A stretch of DNA of 11,599 bases from Bacteroidota bacterium (GTDB lineage: Bacteria; Bacteroidota; Bacteroidia; Cytophagales; Cyclobacteriaceae). The position numbers were made by a program, and so were the translations under genes. Positions 1-6,642 of the stretch are shown here, piece after piece. Every line of letters begins with the position of its first letter. The stretch's first letter is position 1. Location: assembly GCA_023417955.1 (NCBI GenBank), contig JAEZDW010000462.1:1-11599 (forward strand), in the 5' to 3' direction. The notes under the pieces are model-generated. The model was not told the origin of the DNA. It saw only the letters and a list, made by a program, of their open reading frames with translations, and made no database searches.

Positions 1-104
1 GGAGCTGTTCTGGGATGAATTTCAAGCTCACCAAACTTCTCTATAGATTTCCAACTCAGGTCTCCTGGATTGAGTGTGTGGCCATCAGTAATGACAATTT
101 TCAA
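1..104 (-). CDS. D-2-hydroxyacid dehydrogenase, N-terminal fragment (runs off the left edge)
   Basis: Read on the minus strand from a TTG at 104-102, this frame stays open to the window edge for 34 codons. It begins (L/M)KIVITDGHTLNPGDLSW and continues with a GELEIHPRTA-like stretch. Family knowledge: D-2-hydroxyacid dehydrogenases of the glycerate/phosphoglycerate dehydrogenase type often open this way, with a first beta strand, a DG.TLNPGDLSW segment and a short strand ending in RT. They are cytoplasmic NAD(P)-dependent enzymes that interconvert 2-oxoacids and D-2-hydroxyacids. The NAD-binding and catalytic parts lie outside the window, so the substrate cannot be named. Upstream in frame there is a TAA and no ATG or GTG, so TTG is the only sensible start. 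The gene lies 37 bases after the stop of the CPBP-like gene on the same strand and may be co-transcribed with it. Only the N-terminus is seen. Confidence 0.8.
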   Translation of the reverse strand, partial: MKIVITDGHTLNPGDLSWKSIEKFGELEIHPRTA

Positions 105-141
105 GGCAGTTCTTTTTCCGGGTAAATTAGCACGTGATTAA

Positions 142-711
142 CTAATGTCCTATCCAATCGCCAAAGACTTCAAGGAAAGGGTCGCGGCCAACGACCGTGT
201 AAAAGAACACGGCGCCAAGCCAGCCGTGAAACAACCCGAGAATAAAGACATTTCGCACGCGCAGGTAAACATATCCATAAAGAAGAGCAAGCAGAAAGGT
301 TCCAGACATTAACCAATGTGAAGGGTAGTGCACAAGTCCAAAGAGCAACGCGGTAAGGAAAACGATAACGTGTATTGAAAGTCGCGATGAACGAATATCA
401 CGCAAGTTACCTGCAACTAGTCCAATTACCAGAAACTGCTGGATCGTTCCCCAGATTGGATAAAGTAACAGCACAGGAAAGATGTGCCAGGTAAGGTTTA
501 TCGTCCCGCGAAAGTAGCCAATCACAAGAAATGCAACAACTGCAGCGATTGCTATCGGAAGGAGAATACGAAGCGATGCACGAGAATTATCAATGCGGAA
601 CCCCCAATACCTGAGCATGCCGGGGACACGACGTGACCGATACACGACGTAGGCTGTCCAGGCTAACACGGCAATAGAGATAAACGGGAGTCTCCAGTTC
701 AGTATATCCAT
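142..711 (-). CDS. CPBP/Abi-type integral membrane protein with degenerate protease motifs
   Basis: This is a hydrophobic protein of 189 residues with about five to six membrane segments. Family knowledge: CPBP (CAAX protease and bacteriocin-processing) intramembrane peptidases carry EExxxR, FxxxH and HxxxN-type motifs. Here motif 2 is present as FGLVH (His128). Motif 3 is HGWLG (His162, with Gly where Asn is usual). Motif 1 is replaced by QQFLVI (Gln91-Gln92), so both catalytic glutamates and the arginine are missing. I infer a non-proteolytic or strongly altered member. I chose the ATG at 711. The frame can be extended to a GTG at 834 or an ATG at 813, but those codons lie in or at the tail of the terminator of the preceding gene, and the extra residues do not look like a signal or membrane segment. 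It lies just upstream of the dehydrogenase fragment. Fold assignment is fairly sure; function is unknown. Confidence 0.72.
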   Translation of the reverse strand: MDILNWRLPFISIAVLAWTAYVVYRSRRVPGMLRYWGFRIDNSRASLRILLPIAIAAVVAFLVIGYFRGTINLTWHIFPVLLLYPIWGTIQQFLVIGLVAGNLRDIRSSRLSIHVIVFLTALLFGLVHYPSHWLMSGTFLLALLYGYVYLRVRNVFILGLFHGWLGAVFFYTVVGRDPFLEVFGDWIGH

Positions 712-813
712 AAAAGCAATTTTGCCTAAACCTGTCAGGGTAACTGCAATAATTTCGCACACACGCCGCTGTGAACTTATTGATAATGAATCCGGGCTTT
801 CCGTTCTATACAT

Positions 814-841
814 AAAAAAAAGAAGGCGGCACACGGCCGCC
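814..841 (-). terminator. Rho-independent terminator of the FtsX-like permease gene
   Basis: On the minus strand a GC-only 6-bp stem (GGCGGC at 841-836 pairing with GCCGCC at 830-825) with a 5-base loop is followed by TTC and then eight T residues (821-814). It starts 29 bases after the stop codon of the permease. It separates that gene from the CPBP-like gene downstream on the same strand. Confidence 0.82.
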
Positions 842-869
842 CTTAATATAAATATTCTGACGTTGCATT

Positions 870-3329
870 TTATGAGTTTCGTAACGTTTCTACCGGATTC
901 CGGTTTGCCGCGCGGAAAGATTCAAAGCTGATTGTGAGCCACGCTATCGCGAATGAAATCAAACCAGAAATAAGAAACACAGATATGCCAGGACTTATCC
1001 TGTAAGCAAATCCTTCAAGCCAATCCTCCATCGCATAATAACCTGCCGGGATCGAAATAAGAAAAGAGATGATGATGAGCCGGATGTATTCGCGCGACAA
1101 CATCGTCACAATACTGCCTGACGACGCACCCACAACCTTACGGATACCGATTTCCTTCGTTTTGCGTTCTGCTACGTACACTGACAGTCCATACAATCCG
1201 AGACAGGAAATCACCAAAGCAACAATCGTTGAGATTGTAAGGAGCGTTGACACCTTTGCCTCGGCATCGTACAAAGCGCGCACGTTATCAGATAAAAATA
1301 CTGTTTCGAAAGGAAGGCCATCCACCTGTGTTTCCCAAATCGCCCGCATGCGCGAAGATGTCTCATTCCACGCATTCATATTAACAGAAACGGCCATGTA
1401 AGGAAATTGATCGCGGTCTGACGGTAACATGAAAAGCATGGGAACAATCTTATTATGAAGGGAGAACTGATGAAAGTCCTTTACGACACCAATAATCTCA
1501 AAGGCATGTGTCTCGCCATCAAACGCAAATAATAGTGATTGACCTATTGCTTCTTCAAATGGTATTTGCATCGCCTTTAGACTCGCCTCATTCACCATGA
1601 TCTTCGTCGGACCGACCGTATCTCCTTCAAGGTTATCCTGCGCGGGACTGAAATCCCGGCCCGTCAATCTCGGGATACCCAGTACTTCGAAGTACTCCTC
1701 ATCAACGCTGACGATCTCGTGACGCAACGCCTGATCTGAAGGCATTCCCGGTTTATGGAGCATCCAGTCTCTGAACAATGGCGTCGATGGCATGCTGCTT
1801 GTCGCTGATATGTGACGAATACCAGGTATACTTTGAAACTGTTCCTTGAGACTTCTGTAATGCGCAGACGATGCTTGAGATCTCATTGGGACCATAACCA
1901 CCTGCTCCGAATTGAATCCCAACGACTTGTTTTGAATGTAGTTCAGCTGTTCGCGAATGATGACGATGGAAGAGATGAGGGTGATCGTAATAACAAACTG
2001 AGCTACCACGAGTGTTTTCCTTAGCCATTGTGATCCATCACCGCTCAAGGTCTTGCCCTTAAGCGTCTTAACAGGATTCATTCCTGAAAGAAAAAATGCC
2101 GGATAACTTCCTGCGAGCAGCCCCGTCACAACGGCTGTTGCCGCTGTAAACAGCAGTATGAAGGCGGCGTTATCTGCCCCGAGGCGAAGGTCCTTTTCCA
2201 TGATTGCGTTGAAAACAGGCAACACAAAACCCGCGAGGGCAAAGGCTCCAAGAACAGAGAATACAACGATTACCATCGATTCACCCAGGAACTGACTTAT
2301 CAAGTTGTTGCGATAAGCACCCATTGATTTTCGTATCCCCACCTCACCTGCGCGTTGTGCCGACCTGGCGGTGGTCAGATTCATGAAATTGATACACGCG
2401 AGAATGAGAATGAATGCACCAATGGTTGCTATGATATATATGTACGTGATATTCCCGCCGAATGATGGAGCAAACGTAACTGAACCCATATCGCTGGAGT
2501 AAAGACGAACGCGGGACAAGTTTTGCAACTCAAGGTATTTGTTGCGTCCTGACATGCGCAACTCTTCGCCTGCACGCTCCTCAAGCATGGTATTCATCTT
2601 GGCTGACACTGCTGTTGTCGTTGACGGATCGCGAAGCCTGATGTAGCCACCGACCATGTTGTTATTCGCCCAGGTGGTCTGGGAAAGAATCCAACGCCCA
2701 AGGCCGTTGCTGTTCATCGTCATGTAAATGTCAGCATCCAGGTGCGAAGGATACCGCGGCGTGGCAACCACACCTGTAATTCTGAATGTGTCAGCAGAAG
2801 ATCCACTGTTTATGATGATTGATTCATCAAGTGCTTCCTCCGAACCAAATATCTTACGCGCAAGCTTCTGCGAAATCAACACAGAGGCCGGGGCATCAAG
2901 AGCTGTCTGAGGATTGCCGCTTACCAGTTCAAAGGGAAACACGTCAAGAAATGCTGAATCCACCAGAAGCGCTTTCCTTTCGAAAAACGTTTTGTCTCCA
3001 TAGCTGATAATATGTTGCTCCACTCCCATCGACCGTGCAACACGTGTGGCTGCTTCAATCTCAGGCAACACCTCCGCGGCATCCCGCGCTATCGGTGGCG
3101 ATGTATGACCAGATTTGTGCTCAGTGCCATCGCCCACCCAAACTGTGTTTATACGGAAGATATTTTTGGCTTCTGAAAATCCGCGTTCATAATTGAACTC
3201 ATCCTGAACGAACAGCGCGATTAATATACACGCTGCAATTCCGGCGGCGAGCCCTGTCACATTTATGAGTGAGAATAGTTTGTTCTTTCTGATCAGTCGC
3301 ACAGCGACAAGCAAATAATTTCGCAGCAT
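870..3329 (-). CDS. ABC transporter permease, MacB-like periplasmic domains with two FtsX domains
   Basis: This is an 819-residue inner-membrane protein. A first membrane helix lies at about residues 20-42, after the basic start MLRNYLLVAVRLIRKNKLFS. It is followed by a MacB-type periplasmic domain (about 45-280), an FtsX domain with three helices (about 285-425) containing EVGIRKSMGA, a second periplasmic domain (about 430-685), and a second FtsX domain (about 690-810) containing EIGIRKVVGA and ending NPVETLRNS. Family knowledge: the E-(I/V)-GIRK-x-x-GA loop after the first helix of each FtsX unit contacts the ATPase, and this duplicated layout is common in Bacteroidota. Such proteins usually work in mechanotransmission or export of peptides, lipoproteins or drugs together with a MacB/LolD-type ATPase. 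No such ATPase is encoded in the window, so the substrate is unknown. The frame extends 12 codons upstream to a TTG, but the ATG at 3329 gives the standard family N-terminus. Confidence 0.93.
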   Translation of the reverse strand: MLRNYLLVAVRLIRKNKLFSLINVTGLAAGIAACILIALFVQDEFNYERGFSEAKNIFRINTVWVGDGTEHKSGHTSPPIARDAAEVLPEIEAATRVARSMGVEQHIISYGDKTFFERKALLVDSAFLDVFPFELVSGNPQTALDAPASVLISQKLARKIFGSEEALDESIIINSGSSADTFRITGVVATPRYPSHLDADIYMTMNSNGLGRWILSQTTWANNNMVGGYIRLRDPSTTTAVSAKMNTMLEERAGEELRMSGRNKYLELQNLSRVRLYSSDMGSVTFAPSFGGNITYIYIIATIGAFILILACINFMNLTTARSAQRAGEVGIRKSMGAYRNNLISQFLGESMVIVVFSVLGAFALAGFVLPVFNAIMEKDLRLGADNAAFILLFTAATAVVTGLLAGSYPAFFLSGMNPVKTLKGKTLSGDGSQWLRKTLVVAQFVITITLISSIVIIREQLNYIQNKSLGFNSEQVVMVPMRSQASSAHYRSLKEQFQSIPGIRHISATSSMPSTPLFRDWMLHKPGMPSDQALRHEIVSVDEEYFEVLGIPRLTGRDFSPAQDNLEGDTVGPTKIMVNEASLKAMQIPFEEAIGQSLLFAFDGETHAFEIIGVVKDFHQFSLHNKIVPMLFMLPSDRDQFPYMAVSVNMNAWNETSSRMRAIWETQVDGLPFETVFLSDNVRALYDAEAKVSTLLTISTIVALVISCLGLYGLSVYVAERKTKEIGIRKVVGASSGSIVTMLSREYIRLIIISFLISIPAGYYAMEDWLEGFAYRISPGISVFLISGLISFAIAWLTISFESFRAANRNPVETLRNS

Positions 3330-3733
3330 TCCGATACCGGGTTGTTTTCCAGCCTCTCTACGCAAAAAGCCTGCAAACTATCGGTGAGTGCCCATACGCC
3401 TTCGATTCGCTGCCATTATCGCAGAATTTGCACGTCCGCAAGAATGCACATGTATCGCCATCGGACACGAATGAACAAAAACGAACACTATTTGCGGCGG
3501 GGAATTTACCGGGCGGGATCCGACAGCAAAGCCGCGCACGCAAAAAGGCAGTTCGCCTGATCAGACTGGTATTTGGTTTAGCGCATCGTTTATTCATCAC
3601 GAAAAAACTTCAAACAAAGGACACGGATAAAGCAGACTACAGTTCTTTTCCACATTGAATTTGTTCATGACTTGTGTATAAATCGGATACGCTTGGCGGA
3701 AAGACTCCGTACCTTTCTCAAAACAACACCATT
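3330..3733. other. Divergent intergenic region, 404 bases, no gene seen
   Basis: This stretch separates the minus-strand permease from the plus-strand 71-residue gene and must hold promoters for both. Short open frames exist on both strands (for example 3428-3658 plus and 3358-3600 minus). Their products are rich in Arg, Ser and Cys, without domains, and overlap one another antisense, so I read them as chance. On the minus strand GATAGTTTGC around 3375-3384 weakly resembles the Bacteroidota -7 element, but no partner -33 element is clear. I see no RNA structure, repeat or operator that stands out. Confidence 0.55.
3655..3682 (+). promoter_or_regulatory. Candidate promoter of the 71-residue gene
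   Basis: TTGAAT (3655-3660) and TATAAA (3677-3682) are separated by 16 bases, a reasonable sigma70-like pair about 50 bases upstream of the ATG at 3734. Bacteroidota main promoters usually follow TTG / TAnnTTTG instead, so this match is only suggestive. Confidence 0.33.
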
Positions 3734-3949
3734 ATGAGAGCACTTAAATTTTATGACAAGGAAGGAGTAGGATTTGAGCTTTTCATGGATTATGTAAAAC
3801 AGTCGATTACCCTGCAGGTGGACAATGCAGAAGAACCGGAGAACTCTGTCTTTGTTGAAATCGATGAAGCCGACATTGATGACATCATCATCTCACTTGT
3901 GGAACTAAAAAATGAACTTGTTTCAATTCGGAACATTGGTAACAACTAA
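3734..3949 (+). CDS. Small acidic protein of unknown function, 71 residues
   Basis: I do not recognise this protein. It starts MRALKFYDKEGVGFELFMDY, alternates short beta-like stretches (residues 12-30 and 38-43) with an acidic middle (EIDEADIDD, 42-50), and ends in a probable amphipathic helix (about 47-65) containing SLVELKNEL. It has 16 Asp/Glu against 6 Lys/Arg, no signal peptide, no membrane segment and no cysteine, so it is probably a soluble cytoplasmic protein. The frame extends to a GTG at 3674, but that codon overlaps the candidate promoter, and the ATG at 3734 gives a natural start. The composition is protein-like, and a strong terminator follows the stop within 36 bases, which supports a real single-gene unit. 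No function can be inferred from its neighbours. Confidence 0.72.
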   Translation: MRALKFYDKEGVGFELFMDYVKQSITLQVDNAEEPENSVFVEIDEADIDDIIISLVELKNELVSIRNIGNN

Positions 3950-3984
3950 CGTTGTGAACACCTGAAATCGTCTGACCGAATCGC

Positions 3985-4012
3985 AAGGCGTAACGATTAA
4001 GCGTTACGCCTT
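3985..4012 (+). terminator. Terminator hairpin after the 71-residue gene
   Basis: There is a perfect 11-bp stem, AAGGCGTAACG (3985-3995) with CGTTACGCCTT (4002-4012), and a 6-base loop. The outer GC (3983-3984) can extend the pairing past a one-base bulge. The tail is T-rich but interrupted (TTTGCTTT). It lies 36 bases after the stop and about 115 bases before the next gene. Confidence 0.78.
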
Positions 4013-4095
4013 TGCTTTGCGTTCCTGATCTCACCCTGTTTTCGGTAGTTTGCTAAAACTTAGCGTTGATTTTCTCTGTGATTTAGGATTTACCA

Positions 4096-4103
4096 TATCT
4101 TCG
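4096..4103 (+). promoter_or_regulatory. Candidate -7 element of the S9 peptidase gene
   Basis: TATCTTCG differs from the Bacteroidota -7 consensus TAnnTTTG at one base and lies 23 bases before the ATG at 4127. A TTG at 4066-4068 could be the -33 element, but its spacing of 27 bases is longer than usual, so the assignment is weak. Confidence 0.35.
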
Positions 4104-4126
4104 CACCAACTCAAAGACCTGCTGCC

Positions 4127-6283
4127 ATGGCTAACAGACTCACTACTCTCCTGCTGATTCTAACCTTCGTTTCATGTAACCCTGCTGACGATCATAAAAC
4201 AGAAACTTCCATCGAAGCACCTGTCGCTGAAAAACGCCCCTATGAAATTACATCTGCCCATGGCCACCGCCGCACCGATCCATACTATTGGCTCCGTGAA
4301 CGCGAAGACTCCGCCGTAATAGCGTACCTCACAGAGGAGAACAAATACACAGACGCAATGACCGCGCATATCACGCCATTGCAGAATCAGTTGTTTGAAG
4401 AAATGAAATCGCGTATTAAGGAGAAAGACGAATCCGCCCCTTATCAACTTGACAACTACTACTATTACACCCGTTTTGAGGAAGGCTTCGAATACCCTGT
4501 TTACTGCCGACGAAAGGGATCAATGCAAGGTGCTGAAGAAATCGTCGCTAATGGAAACGATCTGAGTAAAGGTCAAAGCTTCTTTGATCTTGAAACAGAA
4601 ATCAGTCCCAACCACGCAATTGCAAACATCATCACCGACACCGTTGGACGACGCTTCTATACCATCGCCTTTAAGGATATGAATACCGGGAAGATGTTGC
4701 CCGACCTTCTTGAAGGTACCGAAGGCGAAGTCGTGTGGTTCAACGACAACAAGACAGTCCTTTACTCGCGGCAGGATCCCGTTACACTTATCGCAAGCAG
4801 GGTCTACCGCCATCAACTGGGAGCTGATCCCAAAGATGATGTACTCATATATGAAGAACAAGATCCAACACTTGAGTGTTCATTAAGCAGAACTGTCTCC
4901 GGTAAATTCATCATTATCACATCCGAGCGGACCGACGCAAATTTCCAGCAATACATTGACGCGGACAAACCGCTCTCAAAACCAACAGTGATCGAACCCC
5001 TTCAGGAGAACGTCAGATATTTCGCCAATCACCACGGCGGCAGGTTTTTTATCAGGACCAACCTCAACGCTGTAAACTACAGGCTTGTCACTGCCAATGT
5101 CACAAATCCCGGTAAGGTGGAATGGCGTGATTTCATTCCGCATCGTGATTCGGTTCTACTCGATGGATTCAGACTTTTCAAAGACCATTTGGTATTACAG
5201 GAATCAACCCAGGGTTTGAACAAACTTCGCGTGATTCGCCTGGCTGACAAGGCAGAGCACTTCATCAGCTTCAATGACCCGGTTTACGTGGCATACCTGG
5301 CATATAATCCGCAGTTTGACACCGACGTGCTACGCTACACCTACCAGTCCATGCGCGCTCCAACAAGCGTAATTAACTATAACCTCAATACAAAAGAAAC
5401 GAAGGTTGTGAAGCAGGTTGAAGTGTTGGGTGGATTTGATTCAGATGACTACGCCACAGAGCGGTTGATGGCCCCGGCCCGCGACGGTAAACTCGTTCCC
5501 ATTTCAATTGTGTACCGAAAGGACTTGTTTAAGAAAGACGGAAGCAGTCCTTGCCTGTTGTATGCATATGGCTCATATGGCTCTTCAACACACCCGGGTT
5601 TTAGTTCTGCCCGCCTCAGCCTGCTTGACCGTGGCGTTGTGTACGCTATTGCCCATATCCGCGGCGGACAGGAGATGGGCGGACAATGGTATGAGGAAGG
5701 TCGCATGATGAAGAAGATGAACACGTTTACAGACTACATTGATTGTTCAGAGTATCTCATAAACAATCGTTATACGTCAAAGGAGAAGCTTTTCGCGGAA
5801 GGTGGCAGTGCCGGCGGACTGCTAATGGGTGCGGTCGCGAATATGCGGCCCGACCTGTACAAGGGTATGATTGCATGGGTGCCATTTGTTGATGTCGTTA
5901 CCACGATGATGGACGAATCTATTCCGCTTACGACGTTCGAATGGAAAGAATGGGGCAATCCAAACATCAAAGAGGAGTATGAATATATGCTGTCCTATTC
6001 GCCCTACGACAACGTCAAACGGCAGGACTATCCGAACATGATGGTGCTTACGGGCCTTCACGACAGTCAGGTGCAGTACTGGGAGCCTGCAAAATGGGTT
6101 GCCCGACTAAGGGAAATGAAGACAGACAATAACAAGCTGCTGTTTAAAACGAACATGACTGCCGGGCATGGCGGTTCTTACGGGCGTTTTGAACAATTAC
6201 GGGAAGTCGCTTTCACCTACGCCTTCATGTTGGATCTTTGTGGGTACACCGACAGCAAACCCGTTGACCGGAGGGATTTCTAA
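4127..6283 (+). CDS. ptrB: Oligopeptidase B-like S9 peptidase, predicted lipoprotein
   Basis: This 718-residue serine peptidase should cleave short peptides, classically after Arg or Lys. It opens with a lipoprotein signal (hydrophobic LLLILTFVS, then Cys17). A beta-propeller domain spans about residues 30-440, followed by an alpha/beta hydrolase domain. The triad is visible: Ser561 in GGSAGG, Asp646 in LHDSQV, His681 in AGHGG. As I recall the E. coli numbering (532, 617, 652), each residue is offset by exactly 29, so the two proteins align without gaps there and the extra length is N-terminal. By the same offset, the acidic residues reported to set specificity in enterobacterial OpdB (460, 462, 576, 578) fall on His489, Gly491, Glu605 and Lys607, so three of four are replaced. 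E. coli OpdB is cytoplasmic; this one should be membrane-anchored outside the cytoplasm. It looks monocistronic. The family is certain; the cleavage preference is not. Confidence 0.95.
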   Translation: MANRLTTLLLILTFVSCNPADDHKTETSIEAPVAEKRPYEITSAHGHRRTDPYYWLREREDSAVIAYLTEENKYTDAMTAHITPLQNQLFEEMKSRIKEKDESAPYQLDNYYYYTRFEEGFEYPVYCRRKGSMQGAEEIVANGNDLSKGQSFFDLETEISPNHAIANIITDTVGRRFYTIAFKDMNTGKMLPDLLEGTEGEVVWFNDNKTVLYSRQDPVTLIASRVYRHQLGADPKDDVLIYEEQDPTLECSLSRTVSGKFIIITSERTDANFQQYIDADKPLSKPTVIEPLQENVRYFANHHGGRFFIRTNLNAVNYRLVTANVTNPGKVEWRDFIPHRDSVLLDGFRLFKDHLVLQESTQGLNKLRVIRLADKAEHFISFNDPVYVAYLAYNPQFDTDVLRYTYQSMRAPTSVINYNLNTKETKVVKQVEVLGGFDSDDYATERLMAPARDGKLVPISIVYRKDLFKKDGSSPCLLYAYGSYGSSTHPGFSSARLSLLDRGVVYAIAHIRGGQEMGGQWYEEGRMMKKMNTFTDYIDCSEYLINNRYTSKEKLFAEGGSAGGLLMGAVANMRPDLYKGMIAWVPFVDVVTTMMDESIPLTTFEWKEWGNPNIKEEYEYMLSYSPYDNVKRQDYPNMMVLTGLHDSQVQYWEPAKWVARLREMKTDNNKLLFKTNMTAGHGGSYGRFEQLREVAFTYAFMLDLCGYTDSKPVDRRDF

Positions 6284-6310
6284 TCTGTTTCTAATCTCCT
6301 CTTAATACTG

Positions 6311-6343
6311 ATTAAAATCATAAGGATTTAATAACTTTTTTTT
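6311..6343 (+). terminator. Weak candidate terminator after the S9 peptidase gene
   Basis: ATTAAAATC and GATTTAAT can pair with one bulged base around a 5-base loop, followed four bases later by eight T residues (6336-6343). The stem is nearly all A-T, so the signal is weak; position and T-run are the main support. Confidence 0.35.
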
Positions 6344-6498
6344 GTCCGTTCGATTTTAACCGTCGCTCTTCAGGAAAGCTGCCACTTTCCGATCAAATAC
6401 CCTTTTTGCAAAACTTGTGATTTCACTTGAAGCGGTGCTATGGTTTTGATCGCGTTTCAAGAGACCCCTGCTTTCGAAAATCATCACTCTTCATCGGG

Positions 6499-6522
6499 CA
6501 ATGCATTGCATTAGAATGCATT
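6499..6522. repeat. Tandem pair of AATGCATT palindromes
   Basis: The self-complementary octamer AATGCATT occurs at 6500-6507 (extended to CAATGCATTG at 6499-6508) and again at 6515-6522, with starts 15 bases apart. Paired palindromic half-sites upstream of a gene can be operators, but no regulator is known here. Confidence 0.4.
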
Positions 6523-6591
6523 AACTTTTGGAACAGTGTACAGAAATTAACGTTGATGGTACTGGATGCAGGGCTTGAAATAGTACACCCA

Positions 6592-6603
6592 CCAGGTACC
6601 TGG
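6592..6603. repeat. 12-bp perfect palindrome in the leader of the stress-protein gene
   Basis: CCAGGTACCTGG is fully self-complementary and ends 39 bases before the ATG at 6643. It could be a protein-binding site or a chance palindrome; the sequence alone does not decide. Confidence 0.4.
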
Positions 6604-6642
6604 CACCAAATTGTATTTTTTAAACTTTAAATATTTCGACAA

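Larger units (their letters stand above)
6284..6642. other. Intergenic region of 359 bases with several short palindromes
   Basis: No convincing gene is present. A 67-codon frame from a TTG at 6427 to 6630 has no recognisable content and is best treated as chance. From left to right the region holds a weak hairpin plus T-run (6311-6343), a 6-bp stem GGAAAG/CTTTCC (6373-6390) not followed directly by T residues, a TTTTGCAAAA palindrome (6404-6413), a pair of AATGCATT palindromes (6499-6522) and CCAGGTACCTGG (6592-6603). The promoter of the stress-protein gene must lie here, but I cannot place it firmly. Confidence 0.5.

Noticed and set aside
3358..3658. Overlapping frames on both strands in the divergent gap (3358-3600 minus, 3428-3658 plus, 3342-3560 plus).
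   Set aside because: They lie antisense to each other, have Arg/Ser/Cys-rich random-looking products, and lack any motif or initiation context.
6373..6390. The GGAAAG/CTTTCC hairpin as a terminator of the S9 peptidase gene.
   Set aside because: The 6-bp stem is perfect but the nearest T-run begins 12 bases later, outside normal terminator geometry.
6427..6630. A 67-codon plus-strand frame in the leader of the stress-protein gene.
   Set aside because: It begins at a TTG, shows no domain or natural protein composition, and overlaps several palindromes and the likely promoter region; chance is the simplest reading.
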